The notes beneath the pieces are model-generated. The model was given only the letters and a program-made list of their open reading frames with translations. It did not search any database and was not told the origin of the DNA. Below are positions 20,093 through 30,355 of a stretch of 33,779 nucleotides of DNA, one piece after another. Each line of letters opens with the position of its first letter. Positions within the stretch are counted from its first letter, which is position 1. A program made the translations under genes and the position numbers. Origin of the DNA: Chloromonas sp. AAM2 (taxonomy: Eukaryota; Chlorophyta; Chlorophyceae; Chlamydomonadales; Chlamydomonadaceae). The stretch is taken from assembly GCA_004335635.1 (NCBI GenBank), contig QAXH01005670.1, positions 7,026-40,804 on the forward strand. Reading direction: 5' to 3'.

Positions 20093-22954
20093 TACCAGCA
20101 ACCATTACCAGCAACGTACCACTGGTAGCAGATTACCATTTGACATGATAGCCTGTTGCAGAGCAACTGAGGCATGTACTGAGCCGCTGGTTAGCCTGAC
20201 CATGCATAAACCAACACCTTAACAGTTACCAGTTGTGCTGATTGTTTCCACTCTCTCAGGACTGGAGGCCAACAACACCTCGTCAGTGCATCACCTGGGA
20301 AGTCTTTGAACAGCCAAACTGCCAGCAGCAGCTGCTCCAAGCCCACATCCCTGCGAGCATCTAGAGAACAGTTTTGCCTGGTACACTGACAGGGGCATTG
20401 CCTCGATAAATATTGCTCAGGTGCTCGCATGGACGAGCATGTGGGACAGGGCATGTAGATCTTGGCATGTAAGAGGCAGTAGCGGTCAGTGTAAGTTCAA
20501 TGGGGCACACACAATAGGCATGGTACAAGTGTATGCATGATTGGAAATTGCTAGCACAGATGAGGTTGGATAGTGTAGTGTAGGCACTAAGGAGTGTATA
20601 ACTTGAACCAACGAATTACTGACTAGGGTCTGCCTCGTCCTCCTGAGCAGACCGCCCCGCAATCCTCATGTAGCCCTCAAGCGCAACACTGTTGCATATT
20701 CGCCAACTCTTACAGTAAACAACCGTTTTCAACTTCTACCGCATGTCAATCAACGTCCGTTTTAGCGACGTACTGACCGTGTTGCCTTCCAGAAGCTGCG
20801 AGCACCTTCGCGACTGTCATGGTCCCAGGAGCTGTACACCACGCCTTTGAACACCTGCATGACCGTGGAAACACATGGGAGGAATCCTTACTTACTGCCC
20901 TGGGCTTCTGCAGCATGTCATGGCAAGACGAACGAAACCTAGTAGCGTGCTATGGCACCAGGGCGCAGACCACCTGCATAGAATAGAAGCACTCAACGCA
21001 TCTGTCATTTGTCGTGTTCCATTTGTAAAGCTCTACTGCCAGGCCAACTAACGCATTGACAACTCGACTGAACCCGACTGATGGGTGTATTATGACTGGG
21101 CCGTGTTGCTGACACTCAAGCTTGTTTTTGCAATCCAAACGTCATTAGCACGCTGATCCCAGCCTGTTTGTGAACCGATTTTCACAAACAGGGCTGAGAC
21201 GTGGCAACGTGCGCACACCTCAAGTCACCCGGGCAGATACATGGGTAATCCCTCGCACGTCAAGGCAAAAAGGCCCATGAAGCTGTCTAGGACAGATCTT
21301 TGGCCTTTTGCTCCATGGTGATAGCCAGAAGCAGTGGGAGAGGAAGGTTCAGTGCATGCAACTGCGTGCTGCACGGCAGCATGTTCGAATTATGACCTCG
21401 GACAGCTACATGAGGGTGAGTTCGCGGATCTTTTCACGTTGCATGCGATTCAACTTTGAGCGTTCGGCACTTCAACCCAGGCTGTTGTCGTACTGCTAAG
21501 CGGCCTGGCGCGGAGTGCTGCTGCGATTTCAAACGCCACCTACGAGTGCGAGCATACTAAATGCAGCAAGACTACTTCTTGCAGCTGATGTGCGACTGGT
21601 GCGTTGGATAGTGCATTTAGATGCCCCCTCAAATTTTACGCCAAGGAAGTGAAGGCTGCTCGACAAGGGTCCTGGCAGTCCGGATGATCCTGACACTGCG
21701 CTCTGCCACAACAGCAGCGCAGCGCTGGAAAGGATACCAAGGTGTGAATAGAGATCAACAAGGGTGCCGTAAGGAGCGACAAGGTTGGGCTGTTCAGATT
21801 GCCTACCTGAAATGAAACCAAACAATCACCACCGGTGCTCTGAACGCTGCAGGTGTAGCTGTGACAGTGTGGTATTGCGTACTGTGTAGGCGCTGAGGTC
21901 TCCAAGGCTGTACAAAGCGAGCAAGGGAATACTAGTAGGGCACCCGCTCTAGGCTCACTTCAGCAATGCCGGCTTATTCAATGCTGGACCTGGCAATTTC
22001 AACCCACGAGCAGCTGTGACGCTCCCAGTAGAAGACTGATGGGCAGCGGTTGCTACAAGACGACGCTGAACATGCGACTGGCAAGAGATGCACTTTGAAG
22101 AGCGGCACTTTGAAGAGCGGCAAGGCACGCAAATGCATGAAGATCTGTAGTATCACTCTGTACCAGTTTCGTTCGCTTGACGAGCTATGACGAGGATGTC
22201 TTGCTGGCTTCGACCATTCATCGTCGAAGATGAGAAACAGAAAGTGATCGGGAGGTGGCTTCGAATGCCGGAGGTTGCGCTGGCTTGTCCAGTGCTCAAT
22301 AGTACAGTAGCCGTGGCGATGCCTTGATGCCTTGTCCAAGGATCAAATTGCATGCAACTCTCGCACCCGGCCAGCTGTCGAGCCTTGGGTTTGAACGCCC
22401 TGCTAGTTCGAATTTCGCTCTAATCTCAAGTGAATTATGGGTGCTCTAGAGGTTTGCGGGTCTTTTTAAGTTAACTCTGTTTTCAGAAACCATGAATTCG
22501 TCGGGTACGACCCTGCTGATGTTAGTCGGGCTTGATGCAACCTACAAAGCCCAGGTTCAGCTTCTGAAGTTCCGCCCTGTTGCAGCCTGACTGTCTCTTC
22601 CTAGGCATGACCGACTAGGCCTCCTGGCCCTTCTGACGTCCCTTCTCTAGTCTTTGACCTTAGCTTAGGCGCATCCATTCCGTTTTGCGTTCAGTTGGCC
22701 TGCATGGCTGCTTTGTCCCCTGTGTTGTAATGTGTCTTTCTTGCTCAAAGTAGGCCAGGGCGTTGTCCATTCCGTTCTGTGTCCGCTGACGGCTTCCCTG
22801 GTGTACATATATACCTTTTTGTGGTTCCAGACTAAGTTTGCTAGTTCCTGCTTGGGTTTACCGAGGAACGGTTGGGTTTACCTGGTACAAGGTTAATTGG
22901 GTTTGAACCCGGGTCTGTCACTTGACGTGGGCTGGCAATGGGGCACGATTAGGG
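20093..22954. other. Spacer upstream of the GT90 gene, no recognised gene
   Basis: It includes the presumed GT90 promoter next to 20093. Minus-strand stretches such as GLEQLLLAVWLFKDFP (about 20345-20295) and VVNALVGLAVELYKW (about 21075-21030) look coding-like but lack a family or a joined gene model. A TTAGGGTTAGGG dimer at about 22949 is too short to be telomeric. Confidence 0.5.
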
Positions 22955-22996
22955 TTAGGGCGTCTCTGCGTCCTTCCTGAGATTACGTGGTTGTAA

Positions 22997-23042
<46 letters not shown>

Positions 23043-24083
23043 TTTTCTCCGAACGTTCGTCTTCGTAAAACATGCCAACGCCTGGCTGCCTTGCTGCCCT
23101 GCATGAGCTGCATGCCATTTTGTGCTTCAATGTGCGCACCTTGATTTGCATGATGATATCTTGCTTTCCATATGTATCCTGCGGCAGGTTGGGCCATCCA
23201 GGCGGAGGTTCGGTAAGGACAATCTGGGGATCCCAGTCACTGTTGCAAGCAGGCCACAAAGCAACACGGGGCAGCAGAAAACAAAGTTAGTACTGGGAAT
23301 TAAGCATTTACGCAGGGGCCTTGCATTGCTTCCTTGCCACTATCTACTCATGTCGCCGCACAGATGTTTCGGTCCTGGACTTATCCATTTCAGTCTCGGG
23401 CATGGCATGGATTCCCTCTGTTGCAATTGATGACTCTCCACGGATACCCGTCTGTGTATGCATGCTGGCGTACACAGCTAAGTACACCTGTGTGTCTGTA
23501 CCCATGTGTTCCTGTGCACATGCAAGCGCCGCTCGCCTGTAAGCCTCTCTCCATTCACCTGATGCTTAGTGGCGGGTGGAGGGGTGGAAGTGGGCGTGAC
23601 TTTGGCCGCAGCTGGTCATAGTAACCCGCAGGAGAGGCAGGGCGTGAATGGCTGGCTAATGTAAGGCAGTCCTCCTGTATGTTGCGTAGAATGTGCATGC
23701 TGCCGCTTGATGATTCAGACGATGATTCAAAACAACTGGCCGGCATAACCTTTGTCCATACAAGCTCTCAACCTCGAGGGTCTCACCATGGCTATGACGC
23801 CCAACTGCTGCCCAAGTGCCCAGAGGCTGATGAGCCACACCCCAAGCCTGGTAAACATTCTGTGGCAAACCCGGCTTGGAGGGTGTGGTGCAGGCATGGG
23901 AGCTATGCCATTCCGGTCTGCCAGCTGCTCATGCACCAATCTAGCATCATAATGTTGTCCAATGGGTAAGCAGATTGTGGCATTTGACTTCTTGTCGTGC
24001 GGATTCGTGGGCTCAGGAGGCGGCAAAGAAAAAATGTATGAAGCATAGATGTGAAAGTAAAAGCAGGCTCCGCCACGACCCAC
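22955..24083 (-). other. Candidate exons of an unrecognised gene
   Basis: On the minus strand, the segment 24040-23727 reads through KKSNATICLPIGQHYDARLV and ALGQQLGVIAMVRPSRLRAC to a stop after a pyrimidine-rich tract. The segment around 23220-23145 contains IVLTEPPPGWPNLPQDTYGK and ends at a plausible donor (ATCAAG/GTGCGC) after an acceptor-like TTGCAACAG. No domain was recognised. The plus strand is also open over part of 23679-23969, so strand assignment is uncertain. Confidence 0.25.
23001..23048. repeat. (CT)n microsatellite
   Basis: Seventeen perfect CT units at 23001-23034 are followed by imperfect pyrimidine sequence. It could serve as a polypyrimidine tract but is otherwise a simple repeat. 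Confidence 0.95.
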
Positions 24084-27000
24084 CCACCCCCTGAACGCTG
24101 TTAACGGTCAGAAACCGACGGTTATGGAGCGAATTGTGGCCCTTTCTTGCGCGTTCCTTGGCTGCTCACAGTACCCCCGGGCTATAGCTCTCTACAGCAT
24201 CTGTCCTGGGAGGTTGAAGGCCTGTTCACGATCTGTTGACGTCCAACCGAACCCAACTTGCTACTTGTGACGAGCACCTTGATATACAATGCACTCCCAA
24301 AGCTATAGCTACTAGCATATGCTCAGACGGAATACAAAGTGAGAGGCTGTTCGTGGGTTTGGCAGGCCCTGGCACCAGCCTGGCAGGCCTGCCCAAGGCA
24401 CCTTTGGCGGTTGGACACCCAAACTAGTTTGCATTTTCCTGTAACCCCGCCAAATGTAAGATTTTTCTGTGCGCTTTACATTGCCGCAAGTCTCAGGCGC
24501 AATGGCTGCGTGAGTGAAAAGTTACAGTCAAAAGTAAAACGGCCCCACCCACCCCCTTTCTCAACCTGGTTATCTGGAGCCCATTTTCAGTGTATAAGCT
24601 CCTTACAATGCATACAATCGATCCCCATATTCACTTCTCAAGAGTACTCTGGTCTCACGGTTTCTGCCAACTGCCGCCTCCTGTGGGCTCAAAGATTACA
24701 GTGCCAAGCGCACCTGCCGAGCAAGTTCTCGGTCGGTGTGGCGCGCCAAGCAGCAGGGTTGCGATAGAGAAGGCGGAACGTGGCCAATGGTAGCAGGCAC
24801 AGGCTGATGCATGCGCACGCAGTGTGGCCACCTTTGTAAAGCCTCCCGGATGCCAACCTTGGCGCCCTAGGCTTTTGCTTGCAAGCAGCCTCTTCCAGGA
24901 GTTTAATCAGGAGTGAGCCCCATCAATTCAATCAATCTATGCTCAATGAAAGCACGTGGATGACCATGGGTGGTGGGTGGCACATCATTGGGAACGTCAA
25001 AATGGCCATCACACGATCAGTTGTAAAGCAGTAGCACACCAGGAAAAAAACAGTTTGCCAGTTCTGGAACAATTCTTGTGTGACTCTCAGTTCTGGGGCA
25101 GTTGGTATGTGACTCCTTGTGTGTTCTGCCACCGCGAAGTCCTCATGTATTGAATCTGAATTGAATTGCAACCATTGATTATTACCATCGGTTATTACTC
25201 TAAATCCGATGACCTGATGATATTCTAATAGCTTGGCATCAATGGGGCTCGCACAGTATGTATCAATGAAGTGCCCACTCCACCCACAGGAAGTGCCAGC
25301 CTTAAGGCCAACCCTCCTGGTCATTGCAGGAAGTCGCCTGCACTCAAACACAAGAATAGATACTCTCTTGCGTTTATCATTAGCACGACCAGCAAGGGTT
25401 AGTGAACTGAGCGTAAAAGCTGAGGGTGGTGGGCTGGGGTTGGCCACTTCGTCGTCTTACGATGCAGAAATCAACCTGTACGGTGCCCAAGTGCAGGAAA
25501 TTTGGGTGGCTCCCAAGATGACAACCAGGCTCCATATGTCCGCAACAACACACAGCTGCAGAACAGAATGGCACCACCTGCGTCATCCACCAGCGCTTTG
25601 GGGAGGAAGCGGGTCACCGAGGGCAATGAGGCAGCCGAAGAGGCCCACTGGACGAGGGGCAGGTTGAACTTCCAATGGCAGAGCGACCGTGTACCGCAAT
25701 TCTCGTTGCCCACCCCGTATGTGATTGACGCGCGTGTTTGCTTGACGCACAGTCACTGGGTGGCCACAGTTCCTGTGAGAACCATGCACAGCAGATTGCG
25801 ACCACAGGCTGACACTGGCTTCCCACACCGGGAACTTACAACACCGGTTCCAGTGTCAGTCCACAGGAATTGTCCCAGAACTGGCAAACATCTTTTTCCC
25901 CCCAACACTTCATACGCAGAACACCACTGTCTCCAGGGGACGTGCAGTGCTCTAGTAGCTCTTGTCCAACATTCTCAGTGTGGCAGCCATGACCCAACTC
26001 GTATGCAGATCAGCCAACCTTAATCAACGCTCAACAAACTGAAGCTTGAACGCTGCAAGCTGCATGCTTGGCCTGTTGTTAGCGAACAGCCTGCCCCAGC
26101 TGCCCATAAGCCACCCATCAGCTGATGATGTATGCGGATGGCTGCATATCACCTACTCAGGGAAGACGAGCCTTACTTGTCAGAAGCGCCTGCAAATGAA
26201 AGCAGATCTTGACGCCCTGCACCAAACAAGGCTGCATGAGCTGAAATTTTGCTTCATGTGCAAGCTGGGTGTAGCTGGGTGTAGTGATAGCGTTTGTAGC
26301 CGTGTGCACGTCCGATCAGAAGGAAGAAAAAGGTCATCCGGCTTACCTTCAGTCGTTGACACAAGCAATTTCCAGGGTCAGGAAATGTGCGAGGACCCGC
26401 TTACCAAGGAGTTCATTGCATCCCAATTATACTGGACATTCGCGATAAGGTCGGCGCACCATACATCACCTTTGGGGCCAGAACTGGCAATGGCCGTCCA
26501 TTTGCAATTTCAGGAGTATTTGCACACTGATCGGTGGAACTCGTACATTTAGCACAAGTTCATGATAAATATTGGACATCAACCCATAGGCCGAGGCTTG
26601 GTTCATCAAGCAACGAGTGGTTCTGCTGGCAGATGAGATATCGGGATTACAAAAGCTGGTAAACCTCTGCAAAAGGCTAGCTCGCAGGCTCACCCGTTGT
26701 GCATTTACAGCACATGACGCAGATGAGTTGAAGCCGTAGGCAACCAAGCCTCAAAGCAGCCGTATGCAACCAAGATATCAGTTCCCATGTGCTCAGTTGT
26801 TCATGCTATCATCGCCACCATGGCATAATAAGCACAGTACACAGCCATAAGTCAGTAAGCCGACAAGTGGCAACAGACAATCTGGCAACTATCTGAACAC
26901 GATCAAACTGACTACTCGACCGTCGCTTGTGAGGTTAACACGTCTGCGTGGAACCGCATCATGCAGAACACATACGATTAGTGCTGATGTGCTCTAGCAG

Positions 27001-27218
27001 GTGCCCATGACTCAGCAGCGCCATCAGGGTGGACAGTCAGGTGGTCAAGCTGACAACCCTATCACTGAACACTTTGATGAACGTCGTGAAACGTTGAGCC
27101 CACCAGCCCGGAAAAGCAACAGAACATGAGAACAAACCATAGCGCTCCCCTTTCAAACCTGATCAAATGAGGAACACCTGAATGCTAGTTACTATTGATT
27201 TTCCTGAAGGCCAAAGCT
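24084..27218. other. Long spacer with two R2 motif copies
   Basis: No family was recognised on either strand. Two copies of the R2 motif lie at 25054-25074 (one mismatch) and 25868-25888 (reverse strand). A minus-strand open stretch at 25447-24932 includes RKRVSILVFECRRLP and GTSCGWSGHFIDTYC but runs into the R2 copy. Another at 25713-25471 (NLPLVQWASSAASLPSVTRF) is unassigned. CGACCCACCCACCCCC at about 24075 and GGCCCCACCCACCCCC at about 24541 are similar short blocks. The part near 27190-27218 is the 3' flank of gene C. Confidence 0.45.
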
Positions 27219-28891
27219 TCAGGAAGCTTTCCCTGCTGTTTTCCTAAACGCCAAAGCTACAGGAATGACACATCTATAGGGCACAGTTGACTTGGACTGG
27301 GGATGGATCTGCTGGCATAACAGCACAAACGGAGAGCGGTCCCTGCATACATGTGGCTCGCCATACACGCCCATGTACAGAGCGTTTTTCAATGTCTTGG
27401 CACTAATCGACCATGTCACTGGCTCCACGAGACTAAGCCCAAGGGATGCAGCTGGATCTAGGATTGCCTCGTGCAGCTGTGTGATGTTGAAACCGTTTCC
27501 TGGCATGTCGCCCTGCCCTGTTATCAGCAATTCAGTGGTCAGATACACCACACCGCCTGGCTTGACAACTCTGGCTTGCTCTGTGATCGACTGTCGTGCA
27601 CCCTGCACAGCCTCCAAGCCTCCAAAATGCTCCATGGAACTGAAGCTAACCACGAAGTCCAGACTGTTGCTAGGAAGTCCAGACAGGTTGCGCCCGTCCT
27701 GGAACATCAGCTTGAGGTGGTCTTGCCGCCATGCCACGCCCTTGGGTGCAAACTTCTCTGGGTGGTTCATTACGTCAGCTGGAGAAGTGCCGTCTTTTGC
27801 AAAATCACCAACACCATACATGTCCCTGTAAGCAATACGAATAACACAGACACATTTGTGTGAATGGCGATCAGCATGCTGTGGCACCACTGACGTTGTG
27901 CAAGGCCATCTAACTACCATCAACTAACTATCAACTAACTATCATCACAGCACGTGGCCTGACTGAACAGAGATATGTGCCGCACATTGTGCTTGTGCTA
28001 CACGGCCTCTGCCTTGCTCAAAACACAATTGGTGTCTGTGCAAGGTATCGCCTGCATGGGCTTATTTACACCAGCTTGCATGCATTTGCTAGACTCACCC
28101 GGCGAACATCATCTTGATGTGATTGCTGAGATAGTAGATGACGGGTTCGTGGCCGGCAGCAATTGAAAGCCCGACTGCGTCTGGCTTGACCACCCCCAGC
28201 TTGTGCAAGGCCCACAAGCCATGCACCCACTCCCAAGGTTTTCTATGCAAATGCTTGGTGAAGTTTTGAAAGTTGAGCGCTTTTGCGAATGGTATGAGGT
28301 CCAGGTGCTGTATCATCTCGATGGATAGAACTGTGTTGATAGGCAACTCCCGTGATCGGGCAACCACAGGCTGCGTGCAAACCTTGGGTTGGAGGGTTAT
28401 GAGGCAAGCTGCACACAAGACATCGCATGGGCGAAAACCAGAATGTCAGTTGTGGGGCAACTCTTGTGTCTGGCACATGTAATTGGCACAGTCTGTGCGG
28501 CCTGGCCTGACCACATGTGACGCCAGTAACTCCACTCTCTGCTTGTGCCTGCCCGGTCCAAGAACACTTTTCCACGAACTCTGCGCACACACACGACTGC
28601 TCTACATAGGCTCAGATGCAGAGCTACCGGGCATGTGTGTGTTGTGTAGGGTACCGGAAATGCCTTGGGCATGGCGAGGTGGCATTGATTGATGCCTCAG
28701 GCGGCAAGGCGTGGTTGCGGTGACACCGGGTGCTGGGTGCACATACCGTCAGATGGGTGTGCCATGGCAAAGCCAGTCCCGGTGTACGGGGTGAGGTGCA
28801 GGCCCAGCATGCCATTAAATACCAGCAAAGCCAGTGCCAGCGCCAGAAGCATGGCAGACGCCAACAGACAACTCGACTTCCCAAGCAACAT
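27219..28891 (-). CDS. Membrane-anchored SAM methyltransferase, type 2 (gene C)
   Basis: Exons 28891-28747, 28408-28099 and 27825-27219 have donors GTATGT and GTGAGT and acceptors GTGCAG and TTACAG. Phases are the same as in B and E, giving 353 aa. A hydrophobic anchor follows the start (LLASAMLLALALALLVF). The middle exon has exactly the 310-nt length of B and E and contains motif I VGLSIAAGHEPVIYYL. The last exon carries DMYGVGDFAKDG, LDFVVSFSSMEHFG and ARVVKPGGVVYLTTE. The stem is shorter and more diverged than in B and E. An in-frame ATG 13 codons upstream (28930) is possible; the chosen start places the anchor close to the N-terminus. The C-terminus is five residues longer than in B because a small duplication of the 3' coding end displaced the stop. 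It is divergently arranged with gene E, about 1.5 kb apart. Confidence 0.88.
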
Positions 28892-29183
28892 TGTGATGCT
28901 GACGTGCGTACGCCCGATGTGATCGGGCAACGTAAGGTGATGAGCGCACTACGGGCTAACCAGCGCGGCCGAGCGCGTGGCCAAGGCCTGCGCGGTTACA
29001 ATGGCTCATCGCACTTTTGGCACTTTCACGTGAGCTGAGCATTCAGATCTGGGCCCTGCATGCGTGCACCTCAATGACCAACCCCTGCAGATGCAGACCC
29101 GTTAATTCAGTCCCGCATGCAGTGCAGGTTGATGCATGTATCAAAAAATTACTTATCCTGGCTTCGGTCAAAAAAAAAAGATG

Positions 29184-29204
29184 TTTGCCAGTTCTGGGAC
29201 AATT
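29184..29204 (+). repeat. R2 motif copy
   Basis: TTTGCCAGTTCTGGGACAAT plus one further T is identical to the sequence at 2404-2424 and, in reverse, 25868-25888. It is preceded by an A-run and GATG. The core CCAGTTCTGG is nearly self-complementary. Confidence 0.7.
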
Positions 29205-30158
29205 TCCAAGGACTGCACTGGTGGACGGACTGATAGGGGCTCATGCCATTTTAGTTGCAGTAGGTGGCCAACCAAATACCAATAAATCCACGAATTCAAC
29301 AAAGAAAAGGGCAAGAATTTAACAAAACCGCTGAAAGTAGCTCAGTATTAGCCATCCAGTCCTATGGAATGTTATTTGTTCATGTAATATAAGTCCCAGT
29401 CATGTGAGTGTGGGTCCAACGCAGTTGGACCCGCCCTTCAAGTTCAGATGCCTACCGATCGCAACCAGGTGTGTATGTTCATGGGTCTATTCAACTTGGC
29501 TTTGGTCATTGGGATTGGCAAAAGAAACCAGCGTGAACAACAACAGTGGTCCGGGAACCATGCTAAGCACTGACAGCTGGATATTAAATACAGTGCGTTG
29601 TACACGCCACCCCTGACGAGGTCACGCAGATCATGCGGAGGTGAAATGAAAGGCATGTAGGAGCCCCAACCAACAGGGCTTCAGGAGGCTTGACAATCGT
29701 TTGATGCCAGTACAACTCGATCAGACCGTAAAAAAAAGACTGTTTGCTCAGTTGCTGTATCTGTTTTCGTGCCCAACGCCCAATACTCGTTGTGATGATA
29801 GCCATGCAAGTTGCGACCATTTGTCTGCTCTTCATGGCGTTTTCCGGTTGCACAGCGCCACGCACCGGTTGCGTAACGCCTGGCACCCAAGTTTCTACTT
29901 GATTTTTCGTGTTTCATCAACACTCAACTGTCAACCTTACATTGCACTAAACTACACATTTACAACACTACACATTTACAACTCGACACTACGCAACAAA
30001 GGTCCTTGGCTTTTTGAAAAGTAACCGGCGACGTTTCCTGAGTATTTGGCGTGTGAGATCAAGAGCAGCATAGCTTGACTCGTGTTACTGTAGAACACCG
30101 TGATCCCATCTGCGCAAGGGAACCTGAACTGTGCGCTGCGACCTTACCCTGTCAGCCA

Positions 30159-30178
30159 CCGGATTGGAGCCGATCCGG
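30159..30178 (+). promoter_or_regulatory. Conserved inverted repeat upstream of gene E
   Basis: CCGGAT, 8 nt, ATCCGG. It is the counterpart of 8669-8688 upstream of gene B, in the same relative orientation to the gene. Conservation may simply reflect recent duplication. Confidence 0.4.
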
Positions 30179-30355
30179 ACAAGGCAAGCCACTTCTGCAG
30201 ACCAGCAGCTTCAGATTACCAAGGCGGAACTGGGATTGTCACAGAGGTGCTTGCAATGATCATTGCAATTGGTGGGGAGGTCACTTGCACTTCGCGGTTG
30301 GCATATCCTTCACGCGGCAGAGAGCCAACTGCTTGCAGGTAGCACGAGCGTTTAC

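Larger units (their letters stand above)
28892..30355. other. Divergent intergenic region between genes C and E
   Basis: Both neighbouring methyltransferases are transcribed away from this region, so it should hold both promoters. It contains an R2 motif copy at 29184-29204 after an A-run, a tandem ACTACACATTTACAAC pair near 29951-29982, and about 200 bp before gene E that match the 5' flank of gene B. No gene is supported. Confidence 0.55.

Noticed and set aside
22880..22920. GGGTTTGAACCCGGGTC resembling a tRNA T-arm
   Set aside because: No acceptor stem, D-arm or anticodon arm can be formed around it. Similar TTCAAATCC at about 14930 was rejected for the same reason.
22947..22960. TTAGGGTTAGGG resembling a telomere repeat
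   Set aside because: Only two units, and the algal telomere repeat is usually TTTTAGGG. Treated as chance.
22918..23259. Open frame with an Arg-Glu repeat
   Set aside because: The repeat is the translated (CT)17 microsatellite. Only a small part of this frame (about 23145-23220) is kept as a weak exon candidate.
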